Shown piece by piece: positions 40,409 through 48,694 of a stretch of 64,000 nucleotides of DNA. Both the position numbers and the translations under genes were made by a program. The stretch's first letter is position 1. The number at the start of each line of letters is the position of its first letter. Where the stretch lies: positions 380,227-444,226 of the forward strand of contig NZ_VEIY01000001.1 of the NCBI RefSeq assembly GCF_007680845.1, given 5' to 3'. The stretch is from Curtobacterium pusillum (GTDB lineage: Bacteria; Actinomycetota; Actinomycetes; Actinomycetales; Microbacteriaceae). The notes under the pieces were generated by a model. The model was not told the origin of the DNA. It saw only the letters and a list, made by a program, of their open reading frames with translations, and did not search any database.

Positions 40409-40434
40409 ATCAACCGATTGACGAGGAGGTTGAT
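40409..40434. promoter_or_regulatory. Inverted repeat over lacI ribosome-binding site
   Basis: ATCAACC at 40409-40415 pairs with GGTTGAT at 40428-40434, spanning the GAGGAGG ribosome site just before the start codon at 40436. It could be a second operator or an RNA hairpin hiding the ribosome site. Confidence 0.45.
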
Positions 40435-40435
40435 C

Positions 40436-41512
40436 ATGCTGACGATGAAGGACGTGGCCACCCGAGCTGGCGTCTCCGTCTCGACGGTCTCGCTCGTCCT
40501 GAGCGGGCGCCACCAGGGACGGGTGCGCGACAGCGTGGTCGAGCACGTGCGCGACGTCGCCGACACGCTCGGGTACGTCCCAGACCTCATGGCACGGGGC
40601 CTCCGCACCAGGCAGACGCACACCATCGGGCTCATCTCGGACCGCGTGGCGAGCATCCCGTTCGCGGGGCAGATGATCGGCGGCGCGCAACGCGTTGCGA
40701 TCGACGAGAAGTACCTGATCCTCCTGGTCGACACGGACGGTGAGCAGAGCGTCGTCCGGGACGCACTGACGATGCTGTTGCAGCGCAACGTCGATGCCCT
40801 GATCTACGCGTGTGAGTACCACCAGGTCGTGGTCCCGCCCGTGGTGCCCGCTCGTGTCCCGCTGGTCATCCTCGACGGACGCCCGGAAGACCCGACCGCT
40901 CCCGTGGACTGGATCATCCCGGACGAGCGAGGTGGCGCGGCGGGGGCGGTCGCCGAACTCACCGGCGCCGGACACCGACGGATCGGGTTCTGCACGGTGT
41001 CGCGGGACATGCCCGCCCGAGACCTGCGCTTCCTGGGCTACACGGACGCGTTGGCAGCGGCCGGGATCCCGTTCGACCCGGCCCTCGTCGTCGAGGCAGC
41101 GGAAGCCGGGACCGTGCACACGCTCGAACCCGCGCGGGCGTTGCTCGACCGACCGGACCGCCCGACGGCGGTGTTCTGCTTCGGCGACCGGATGGCGAAC
41201 GCCGTCTACCACGTTGCGCACGAGCTCGGGCTCCGCATCCCACAGGACCTGTCGGTCGTCGGGTTCGACAATCAGCTCGACATCTCCGAAGGGCTCGTGC
41301 CCGGGCTGACCACCGTGCAGCTGCCGCACCGGGCCATGGGCGAGCTCGCTGCGCGTCTCACCATCGAACGCTCGCTCGAACCACCGCACACGGAACACCA
41401 CCCAACGGAGCACGTCGTCCCGTGTCCGGTCGTTCGCCGCGGCTCCGTCGCTCCACCAGAGCGCACCCTGCCCCCGCCGGTGCGCTTGCCGGCCCCCGAA
41501 CTCGTTCCTTGA
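40436..41512 (+). CDS. LacI-family transcriptional regulator of fructan locus
   Basis: 358 residues. The N-terminal HTH (MKDVATRAGVSVSTVSLVLSGR) and hinge (VPDLMARGLRTRQTHTIGLI) are standard LacI, followed by the periplasmic-binding-protein-like sugar sensor to residue 330 (SVVGFDNQLDISEGLVPGLTTVQLPHRAMGELA). A Pro-rich tail ends the protein. GAGGAGG 7 bp upstream fixes the ATG at 40436. First gene of the sugar locus; it probably represses it until a fructoside binds. Confidence 0.95.
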   Translation: MLTMKDVATRAGVSVSTVSLVLSGRHQGRVRDSVVEHVRDVADTLGYVPDLMARGLRTRQTHTIGLISDRVASIPFAGQMIGGAQRVAIDEKYLILLVDTDGEQSVVRDALTMLLQRNVDALIYACEYHQVVVPPVVPARVPLVILDGRPEDPTAPVDWIIPDERGGAAGAVAELTGAGHRRIGFCTVSRDMPARDLRFLGYTDALAAAGIPFDPALVVEAAEAGTVHTLEPARALLDRPDRPTAVFCFGDRMANAVYHVAHELGLRIPQDLSVVGFDNQLDISEGLVPGLTTVQLPHRAMGELAARLTIERSLEPPHTEHHPTEHVVPCPVVRRGSVAPPERTLPPPVRLPAPELVP

Positions 41513-41558
41513 CCCGAACGGCTGGGCGTCGCTCAGCCTGACCCGCCCCGTTCCCGCA

Positions 41559-41573
41559 CGTCGCTCAGCGACG
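41559..41573. promoter_or_regulatory. Palindrome upstream of sugar ABC operon
   Basis: CGTCGCT-C-AGCGACG, a 15-bp inverted repeat between the LacI gene and the binding-protein gene. CGTCGCTCAGC also occurs alone 30 bp earlier. Possible operator of the adjacent LacI protein; a small ACGCC-TTC-GGCGT hairpin follows at 41571-41583. Confidence 0.45.
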
Positions 41574-41625
41574 CCTTCGGCGTGCCCGGAAACGGTCCCG
41601 CCCCAACACGAAGAGGTGTACTCCC

Positions 41626-42927
41626 ATGCAACGCAAACCCCGCACGCTCTGGCGCGCAGTCGTCGGCCTCGTCACGATCGGTCTGGCCGCGACGGCCTTG
41701 TCCGGTTGCGCCGGATCCGGCAGCAGCTCGAAGACCTTCACCATCTGGCAGTACGAGGCGAGCAGCAGCGCCCAGTACAAGGGCTGGCAAGAGGCCGTCA
41801 CGATCTTCAAGAAGAAGCACCCAGACGTGAACGTCAAGTTCGTCACGACCAGCTTCGCCAACATCCAGAAGAACGGAAAGCTGCTGCTGTCCGGCAACAA
41901 GGCGCCAGACGTCCTCGAGGTCAACAAGGGCGGCGCGGACGCCGGTCAGCTCGCGTCGCAGGGTCTCTTGGAGAACCTGAACGACGAGGTCAAGAAGTAC
42001 GGCTGGGACAAGGACATCAAGGGATCCGTCGCCAGCCTCGCCAAGTACGACGCAGACGGCAACGCCGGCAGCGGGAACTGGTACGGCATCCCGAACATCG
42101 GCGAGTTCATCGTCTGGTTCTACAACAAGGACATGTTCGCCAAAGCTGGCATCACGCAACCCCCGGCCACGCGTGCAGAGCTCGAGGCGGACATGCAGAA
42201 GTTCGCCGACCAGGGCACCACCCCGCTGGCGAGCAGCGCGAACGGCTTCGGTGCGCTCTGGACCTGGTACTCCCTGGTCTCCGCCGGCGCGACCCGCGAC
42301 CAGATCGATGACTTCATGTTCCTCAAGGGGTCGCCGAACGTCGACAAGGCTCCGTGGGCCACCGGGACCCAGGAGTTCCAGGACTGGATCGACAAGGGGT
42401 ACCTCGGCAGCCGGCTCGCGTCGGTGACCGGGGACCAGATGGACCAGGCGTGGCTCAGCCAGAAGAACCCTTTCCTGCTCGAGGACTCGAACGCCTTCAC
42501 CAACATCAAGGCGTCCGCGAAGTTCAACTGGGGCACCTTCGCCCTGCCCGACGCGAAGCTCAACGTCGGATCCTCCGGACACCTCTGGGCCGTGCCGACG
42601 AAGTCGAGCAACAAGGAGCTCGCGTACGACTGGATCAGCACGACCCTCAGCCCCCGGGTGCAGAACGTGATGGGCAAGAACGCCGGTCTCCCGCTGGCCG
42701 GTGACCCGAGCGTGATCAGTGACCCCCAGGTGAAGGCGCTGTCCGAGCAGTTCCAGACGCTCGTGGCGGGCGACAAGCTGTCCTACTTCCCGGACTACCC
42801 GCTGCCCGGACTGCTCGACTTCCAGCAGAGCGGGATGCAGTCACTGACGAACAAGTCGACGACGGCTGCGGCGTTCAGCAAGTCCTTCCAGCAGTACTAC
42901 GTCAAGGGCAAGGCGCAACTGCAGTAG
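41626..42927 (+). CDS. Sugar ABC transporter substrate-binding lipoprotein
   Basis: 433 residues. Signal peptide with lipobox ALSGC, lipid Cys28. The mature protein is a family 1 extracellular solute-binding protein (FTIWQYEASSSAQYKGWQEAV at the start; GVPLAxxxxFxWF regions). It captures the oligosaccharide outside the cell and delivers it to the two permeases downstream. 66 bp separate its stop from the first permease. Confidence 0.93.
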   Translation: MQRKPRTLWRAVVGLVTIGLAATALSGCAGSGSSSKTFTIWQYEASSSAQYKGWQEAVTIFKKKHPDVNVKFVTTSFANIQKNGKLLLSGNKAPDVLEVNKGGADAGQLASQGLLENLNDEVKKYGWDKDIKGSVASLAKYDADGNAGSGNWYGIPNIGEFIVWFYNKDMFAKAGITQPPATRAELEADMQKFADQGTTPLASSANGFGALWTWYSLVSAGATRDQIDDFMFLKGSPNVDKAPWATGTQEFQDWIDKGYLGSRLASVTGDQMDQAWLSQKNPFLLEDSNAFTNIKASAKFNWGTFALPDAKLNVGSSGHLWAVPTKSSNKELAYDWISTTLSPRVQNVMGKNAGLPLAGDPSVISDPQVKALSEQFQTLVAGDKLSYFPDYPLPGLLDFQQSGMQSLTNKSTTAAAFSKSFQQYYVKGKAQLQ

Positions 42928-42993
42928 TCCCACCAGGGGCCGCTGCAACCGTGCGGCGGCCCCTGGTCCCTCCCTCGTACGGAAAGGGCTCCC

Positions 42994-43941
42994 GTGGCCA
43001 CCATCAGTCCCACCCTGGCGCGTCCCGCGACCAGGAACACTCCATTCCGCCCGACTCGACCCGTGTCGTACTACTGGTACCTGCTGCCGATCGGGCTAGG
43101 GTTCGCAGCGATCGTCCTCGTGCCGTTCGCCTGCAACCTGTTCTTCAGCATGTTCCAGTGGAAGGGCGGGCTCGCGCCGATGCAGTTCGTCGGCCTCGGC
43201 AACTACACTTCGCTCCTCCACGACGAGCTCTTCTGGTCCTCCTTCAAGAACTCGATCTACATGATCGTCGCGATCGTCGTCGTGCCGACCGCGATCGGGC
43301 TCGTGCTCGCCGCGCTCCTGTTCGACTACCTCGGTCGCCAGTTCGGCCCCCGGGTCGCGAGCTTCCTCCGCGCGACCTACTACCTCCCGCAGATCGTCCC
43401 GGTCGCCGTGGCAGGCGTCATCTGGAGCTGGGTCCTCGGCGCGCAGAGCGGAGCGATCAACACCCTGCTCGGTACCGTGGGCATCGAGGGACCGGACTGG
43501 CTCGGCAACCCGAAGCTGGCGCTGTACTCGATCATGATCGTGCTCATCTGGGGCCAGATCGGCTACCCGGTCGTGATCTTCATGTCCGGGCTGCAGCGCG
43601 TCGATCCGGAACTCCTCGAAGCGGCCGAGGTGGACGGTGCCGGATGGTGGCGCCGATTCCGCGCGATCACCGTGCCGCAGATCCGCCCGGAGGTCTTCAT
43701 CGTCGTGCTCACGGCGACCGTCGGGGCGCTGAAGGTGTTCGCCCCGGTGCTGATCCTGACCAACGGGGGGCCGGAGAGCTCCACCTACGTGCCGTCGTAC
43801 TACTCGTTCCTCAACTTCTTCCAGCTCTCCCGCGTCGGGTACGGCTCCGCCATCGCGACCGTCCTGACCGTCCTCATCCTCGTCATCGCGTCGCTCATCC
43901 TCTGGTGGCAGCGTGCCAGCATCCGAAAGGCAGAGAGCTGA
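42994..43941 (+). CDS. Sugar ABC transporter permease (MalF/UgpA type)
   Basis: 315 residues, about six TM helices. The EAA loop (EAAEVDGAGWWRRFRAITVPQIRPEV) marks the interface to the ATPase. GTG start at 42994 after GGAAAGGG. The ATP-binding subunit is not in the locus; a shared MsiK-type ATPase elsewhere is the usual actinobacterial solution. Confidence 0.93.
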   Translation: MATISPTLARPATRNTPFRPTRPVSYYWYLLPIGLGFAAIVLVPFACNLFFSMFQWKGGLAPMQFVGLGNYTSLLHDELFWSSFKNSIYMIVAIVVVPTAIGLVLAALLFDYLGRQFGPRVASFLRATYYLPQIVPVAVAGVIWSWVLGAQSGAINTLLGTVGIEGPDWLGNPKLALYSIMIVLIWGQIGYPVVIFMSGLQRVDPELLEAAEVDGAGWWRRFRAITVPQIRPEVFIVVLTATVGALKVFAPVLILTNGGPESSTYVPSYYSFLNFFQLSRVGYGSAIATVLTVLILVIASLILWWQRASIRKAES

Positions 43942-44831
43942 TGACCGCAACCCTCAGCGCCCCCACGACCGCGCCCCCGACCGCCGGTCCGCCGCCGGTG
44001 CGCCGTGCGCGGAAGAGCCCGGTCCGGTGGCTGCTCCTCGCCGTGGCCGTCCTGGTCGGTCTGCTCCTCGCCGCACCGTTCCTGATCTTGATCCTCAACG
44101 CGTTCAAGACGCGGGCGGACTACTCGGTGAACGGACCGTTCGCGTGGCCGCAGCAGTTCACGACCGCAGCGTTCGCGAAGTACCTGGCGGACGTCGACTT
44201 CCCGGTCGCGCTGCTGAACTCGATCCTGATCTCCGGCATCGTCGCCCTCGTCGCTGTCGTCATCGCCCTCCTGGCCGCGTACGCGATCGGCATCGGTCGG
44301 ATCCGCGGGGGCACCGTCATCACGGCGGTTCTTCTCTTCGCGACGATGCTGCCGCAGGAGTCGATCATCTACCCGCTGTTCTACGGCGCGCAGGCACTCG
44401 GCCTGCAAGGGTCGATCTGGTCGGTGATCATCATCTTCTCCGTCCTGCAAGCCGCCTTCGGGACGTACCTGCTGGGATCGATCCTCGGCACCTTCGAACC
44501 GTCGCTCCTCGAAGCAGCGTCCCTCGACGGCGCGAACCGCTGGCAGATCCTCTGGCGGGTCGTGTTCCCCGTCATGCGTCCGACGCTCGCGGTCCTGGTG
44601 ATCTTCTTCTTCATCTGGACGTGGAACGAGTTCTACATCCCCGTGGTCATGCTCACCGACCCCACCAACCAGACCGTCCCGATCGCGCTGTCGACCCTGC
44701 AGGGGCAGCTCTCCACGGACATCACCGAGCAGAACGCCGGCTCCCTGCTGTCGCTGCTCCCGACCCTCGTCTTCTTCGTCATCTTCCAACGCTCCCTCAC
44801 CCGCGGCATCACCGCCGGCGCCGTCAAGTAA
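43941..44831 (+). CDS. Sugar ABC transporter permease (MalG/UgpE type)
   Basis: 296 residues, about six TM helices with a Pro/Thr-rich N-terminus. The EAA loop is EAASLDGANRWQILWRVVFPVMRP. It overlaps the first permease stop by 1 nt (TGATG). Partner of the preceding permease. Confidence 0.93.
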   Translation: MTATLSAPTTAPPTAGPPPVRRARKSPVRWLLLAVAVLVGLLLAAPFLILILNAFKTRADYSVNGPFAWPQQFTTAAFAKYLADVDFPVALLNSILISGIVALVAVVIALLAAYAIGIGRIRGGTVITAVLLFATMLPQESIIYPLFYGAQALGLQGSIWSVIIIFSVLQAAFGTYLLGSILGTFEPSLLEAASLDGANRWQILWRVVFPVMRPTLAVLVIFFFIWTWNEFYIPVVMLTDPTNQTVPIALSTLQGQLSTDITEQNAGSLLSLLPTLVFFVIFQRSLTRGITAGAVK

Positions 44832-44841
44832 GGAACCCCGC

Positions 44842-45942
44842 ATGTCGTTCTCCTGGGACACCGTCCTGTCAGCCCCCACCCGGATCGAGAGCCGATCCAT
44901 CAACGCCGAGAACCCGACCGGCTCTCGAGGCGACGGTGCACGGACCGCATCAGCGCTCGGCCCCGGTCGGAAGGGCACCGCGTTCCTCCCGCTCGCCGCC
45001 GGCGAGACGATCACCCTTGCCGACATCACCGGGCCCGGCACCATCCGCCACATCTGGATCACGGTGCCGGACCGCACGGAAGGTGGCGCGTTCGTGCTCC
45101 GCAACCTGGTCCTGCGGGCGTACTGGGACGGCGAGGCGGAGCCGGCGGTGGAAGTACCGCTCGGTGACTTCTTCTGCAACGGCTTCGGGGCTCGCGCACT
45201 GGTCACCTCCGAACCGATCGTCGTCGCGCCGACCGGCGGCATGAACTCCTACTTCCCGATGCCGTTCCGGAACTCGGCACGCATCACGCTCGAGAGCGAG
45301 CACCCCGACGAGATCGGTGCGGTCTTCTACCAGATCGACTACACGGTCGGCGACGAGCACCCGGAGGACGTCGCCCGGTTCCACGCACAGTGGCGCCGCA
45401 GCAACGGGACGACCGCCCTCGGCGAGGACCACGTGATCGTCGACGGCATCGTTGGGCGCGGCCACTACGTGGGCACCTACGTGGCGCTCTCCCAACTCGA
45501 GCGGTACTGGTGGGGGGAAGGGGAGGTGAAGTTCTACCTCGACGGCGACGACGACTTCCCGACGCTGTGCAGCACCGGTCTCGAGGACTACGCCGGCGGC
45601 GCGTGGGCGTTCCAGGACGAACTCCGCGAGCACCCCGACCCGAACCCGTTGCGGTTCAGTGCGCCGTACTTCGGCTACCCGCACGTGTCGCACTCCGACG
45701 AGTCGAAGGGCTCCCCGTTCTGGCAGGCCATGCCGCCAACGCACGCGATGTACCGGTGGCACCTGCCCGACCCGATCGCGTTCCGGCAGGAGCTCCGGGT
45801 CACGCTGCAGCAGATCGGCGCAGCCGAGCACGGACTCTTCGAACGCAGCGATGACATCAGCACGACCGCGTACTGGTACCAGGTCGAGCCGCACGCGCCG
45901 TTCCCGCCGCTCGGCGACGCCTCCGCGCGCCGACCCCGCTGA
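44842..45942 (+). CDS. Glycoside hydrolase family 172 (DUF2961) protein
   Basis: 366 residues, no signal peptide. ITGPGTIRHIWITVP near the start and FYLDGDDDFPTLCSTGLEDYAGGAWAF, the counterpart of the family G-xEDYxGGAW motif, identify DUF2961, now GH172. Family members are known to act on alpha-D-fructofuranosides, difructose dianhydride I or arabinofuranosides. It starts 10 bp after the permease. The neighbouring GH32 and fructokinase point to a fructoside substrate. No ORF-internal signal suggests secretion, so it would act on the imported sugar. Confidence 0.9.
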   Translation: MSFSWDTVLSAPTRIESRSINAENPTGSRGDGARTASALGPGRKGTAFLPLAAGETITLADITGPGTIRHIWITVPDRTEGGAFVLRNLVLRAYWDGEAEPAVEVPLGDFFCNGFGARALVTSEPIVVAPTGGMNSYFPMPFRNSARITLESEHPDEIGAVFYQIDYTVGDEHPEDVARFHAQWRRSNGTTALGEDHVIVDGIVGRGHYVGTYVALSQLERYWWGEGEVKFYLDGDDDFPTLCSTGLEDYAGGAWAFQDELREHPDPNPLRFSAPYFGYPHVSHSDESKGSPFWQAMPPTHAMYRWHLPDPIAFRQELRVTLQQIGAAEHGLFERSDDISTTAYWYQVEPHAPFPPLGDASARRPR

Positions 45943-45950
45943 CGTCCGGA

Positions 45951-47183
45951 ATGGGCTGCACGATGCGACCAGAAGTCCACTTCACCGCCGACGGGTGGAT
46001 CAACGACCCGCACGGCTTCGTCGTCATCGACGGCGAGTACCACGCGTTCTTCCAGTACGTCCCCGGCAGCACCGAGTGGGAGACCGGGATCCACTGGGGT
46101 CACGCGGTCGGCCCCGACCTGCTGTCCCTGGCCCTTCGCGGGAGCGCCATCGAACCGGGCGACGGCGACGACGGCGTCTGGACCGGGAGCATCGTCAGTA
46201 CGGGATCGACGTCGACCGCCTTCTACACCAGCGTCACCGTGCCGGACACCCAGATGGGCCGAGTCCGGGTGGCGACCGCGAGCGACCGCACGCTCATGAC
46301 GTGGCGGAAGGGACCGGTCGTCGTCGATGCCCCCGACGAGCTCGGGTTGACCGCGTTCCGGGACCCGTTCGTGTTCAACGACGACGGGACGTGGCGCATG
46401 CTCGTCGGCGGCGCCATGCCCGACGGCGTCGCCGCTCTGCTCTCCTACTCGTCCGCCGACCTGGGGACGTGGCGGTTCGACGGTGTCGCCGCGTCCCGGC
46501 CCGCGTCGGCACGGACGCCGCTGGCTACCGGTGAGCTGTGGGAGTGCCCGCAGCTCGTCCGCGTGGACGGACACGACGTGCTCGTCTTCAGCGTGTGGGC
46601 CGAGGACACCGGTCACGGAACCGTGTACGCGTCGGGACGGTGGAGCGCGGGTCGGTTCGACGTCGCGCAGTGGGGTGTGCTGGCGTTCGGCCCCTCGCCG
46701 TACGCGCCGACCGTGTACCACGACGCGGACGGGCATCCGTGCATCACCTTCTGGCTCCGGGACGTGGCCGATCCCGGCGGCACCTGGGCGGGCGCGCACA
46801 GCCTCCCGTGGAGATTGTCCGTCATCGGCGGGTCACTCCACCTGACGCTGCACGACGACGCGGAGCGACGCCTGCGTCCGATCGGGCTGGACGAGGTCGT
46901 CGGTGGTGCTTCGGTGATCCGCTGGGACCCCGCGGCGGACGGCGACCTCGAAGGGATCACCACGACCGGTGCGTCCTGGTCACTCCGAGCCGTGGCGGAC
47001 GAGCTGCGGGTCGAGGTCGACGGCCGGAACTTGACGATGCCACGTCACGACGGGGAAGCCGTACTGGTCATCGACGGTCCGATCCTCGAACTCGCCCACG
47101 GGGGCGCCCTCCTCGCAGCCGTCGTCCCCATCACGACCGTGGTCCGGCGATCCGGCTCCCACGTCGGGCGGCGGCAGCCGTGA
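45951..47183 (+). CDS. Glycoside hydrolase family 32 (beta-fructofuranosidase/levanase type)
   Basis: 410 residues, no signal peptide. WINDPHG (nucleophile Asp) is at residue 18 onwards, FRDPF (transition-state Asp) at about residue 140, and ECPQ (acid/base Glu) near 197: all three GH32 catalytic motifs. Domain architecture is a five-bladed propeller with a short C-terminal beta-sandwich. It cleaves beta-fructosyl linkages of sucrose-, inulin- or levan-type oligosaccharides in the cytoplasm. It starts 8 bp after the GH172 gene. Confidence 0.95.
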   Translation: MGCTMRPEVHFTADGWINDPHGFVVIDGEYHAFFQYVPGSTEWETGIHWGHAVGPDLLSLALRGSAIEPGDGDDGVWTGSIVSTGSTSTAFYTSVTVPDTQMGRVRVATASDRTLMTWRKGPVVVDAPDELGLTAFRDPFVFNDDGTWRMLVGGAMPDGVAALLSYSSADLGTWRFDGVAASRPASARTPLATGELWECPQLVRVDGHDVLVFSVWAEDTGHGTVYASGRWSAGRFDVAQWGVLAFGPSPYAPTVYHDADGHPCITFWLRDVADPGGTWAGAHSLPWRLSVIGGSLHLTLHDDAERRLRPIGLDEVVGGASVIRWDPAADGDLEGITTTGASWSLRAVADELRVEVDGRNLTMPRHDGEAVLVIDGPILELAHGGALLAAVVPITTVVRRSGSHVGRRQP

Positions 47184-48094
47184 TGCGTGGCGGAGCGACG
47201 TCTGGTGGCCGCGCCCTCGTGATCGGGGAAACCCTCATCGACATCGCTCGCGCACCGTCCGGGATCGTCCGGACCCACCCGGGAGGCGCGGCCGCGAACG
47301 TCGCCCTCGGGCTCGCGCGTCTGGGTAGACCGGTCGACCTCGCGACCCACGTCGGGCGCGACGCCGACGGCGTCGCTGTGGTGCCCCCGCTCGAGGCCGC
47401 GGGCGTCGACGTCGTGCCGGTGCACCGCCGGCCGGACGGGCAGACGTTCACGGCCGAGGCGCTGCTCGATGCCCACGGCAATGCGACGTACACCTTCGAC
47501 ATCGACTGGGACGTCGACCTCGGGCACGTCCCGCGTGCACCGCTCGTCGTCCACACCGGCTGTCTGGGTGCTGCGCTGCTGCCGGGCGCGGACGCCGTGC
47601 TGCACTACCTCGCCGGCGTCCGGGACACCAGCACCATCAGCTACGACGTCAACATCCGTCCGGCTGCCGTCGACGGGATCATCGACGCCCGTGAGCGTGT
47701 CGAGGCGTTCGTCCGCATCAGTGACGTGGTCAAGGCGTCGGACGACGACCTCGCGTGGTTCGCCGGGAGCGGTGCCGTGGATGCGACCGCCGCCGAGTGG
47801 GCCTGCTCTGGTGCGGCGGTCGTCGTGACCAGGGGCGCGGGCGGCGCGACGCTCTTCCGCGGAGCAGAACGGGTACATGTGCCAGCGATGCCGGTCGCGG
47901 TCGCTGACACGATCGGCGCCGGCGACGCGTTCTGTGCCGGCCTCGTCGATGCGCTCTGGAACGAGGGTGCGCTCGGCGCAGGTGCCCGCGGCGATCTTGA
48001 GGCGCTGCCCACCGCGCAGTGGCGCGCTGTGCTGAAGAGGGCGGGCCGGATCGCCGGTCTGACCGTCGGTCGTCCTGGAGCCGACCCGCCTTAG
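47183..48094 (+). CDS. PfkB-family carbohydrate kinase (probable fructokinase)
   Basis: 303 residues, ribokinase fold. GGAAANVALGLARLGRPVDLATHVGRDADG (substrate/lid region) and DTIGAGDAFCAGLVDALW with the catalytic Asp are the two PfkB signatures. Position after the GH32 indicates fructose as substrate. ATG 47183 overlaps the GH32 stop by 1 nt; an in-frame GTG lies 3 nt earlier. Last gene of the sugar operon. Confidence 0.92.
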   Translation: MRGGATSGGRALVIGETLIDIARAPSGIVRTHPGGAAANVALGLARLGRPVDLATHVGRDADGVAVVPPLEAAGVDVVPVHRRPDGQTFTAEALLDAHGNATYTFDIDWDVDLGHVPRAPLVVHTGCLGAALLPGADAVLHYLAGVRDTSTISYDVNIRPAAVDGIIDARERVEAFVRISDVVKASDDDLAWFAGSGAVDATAAEWACSGAAVVVTRGAGGATLFRGAERVHVPAMPVAVADTIGAGDAFCAGLVDALWNEGALGAGARGDLEALPTAQWRAVLKRAGRIAGLTVGRPGADPP

Positions 48095-48145
48095 CTGGAC
48101 GAGCTCCGTCGATCGGAGGGAGCCGGATAGGCAGCCGCCGCGCCG

Positions 48146-48694
48146 TCACCGTCCGTCGCCCGCACCGGCACGCAGCAGCACCGGCAGGAAGAGCCCGAGC
48201 GCGAGTGCGAGGAGCGCGACCGCCCCGGCGACCGCCAGCCAGACGCCCCCGATCGGCCCCGCCTCGCCGAACACCGCGACCACGACGAACCCGACGGCCT
48301 GCGCACCCACCTGCACTAGAGCGAACCGGAGTGCCGACGGGCGGAGCGCTCGGAGCTGTACCCGGGCGGTCCGGGGAGTCCACGCCCAGAGCAGGCCCGT
48401 GGCGAGGACGAGGTGGGTCGTGAGGACGAGCACGGGCGGGTTCGTGCCGGACAGTCCGGCGATCGCCAGCTGCACCACGAGCAGTGCGGCGAAGGGACCG
48501 CGGGGGAAGACCGCGGCGGCCACGGCGAGGACGATCGCGATGACGAGCCAGCCGCTGGCGCCGATCACGACGGCCGACCCGACGACGCCGGCGACCAGGC
48601 CGACGGCGCCGATCGTCCACGCCGGCACGGCCGGGCCGATCGAGGGCGCGCCGGCCCGCACCGCCCGCGACGGCGTCCGCGGACCGGCGCTCAC
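48146..48694 (-). CDS. Membrane protein of unknown function, end of MoxR operon
   Basis: 182 residues, five hydrophobic segments (VGLVAGVVGSAVVIGASGWLVIAIVLAVAAAVF... to VALLALALGLFLPVLL). Starts at GTG 48694 overlapping the DUF58 stop (GTGA). Small charged loops, no catalytic motif. Function unknown; it closes a five-gene co-translated operon. Confidence 0.8.
   Translation of the reverse strand: MSAGPRTPSRAVRAGAPSIGPAVPAWTIGAVGLVAGVVGSAVVIGASGWLVIAIVLAVAAAVFPRGPFAALLVVQLAIAGLSGTNPPVLVLTTHLVLATGLLWAWTPRTARVQLRALRPSALRFALVQVGAQAVGFVVVAVFGEAGPIGGVWLAVAGAVALLALALGLFLPVLLRAGAGDGR

Noticed and set aside
40242..48094. Fructan locus as a tRNA-integrated genomic island
   Set aside because: I found no direct repeat of the tRNA 3' end near 48100 and no integrase; proximity to tRNA-Gln alone is not enough.
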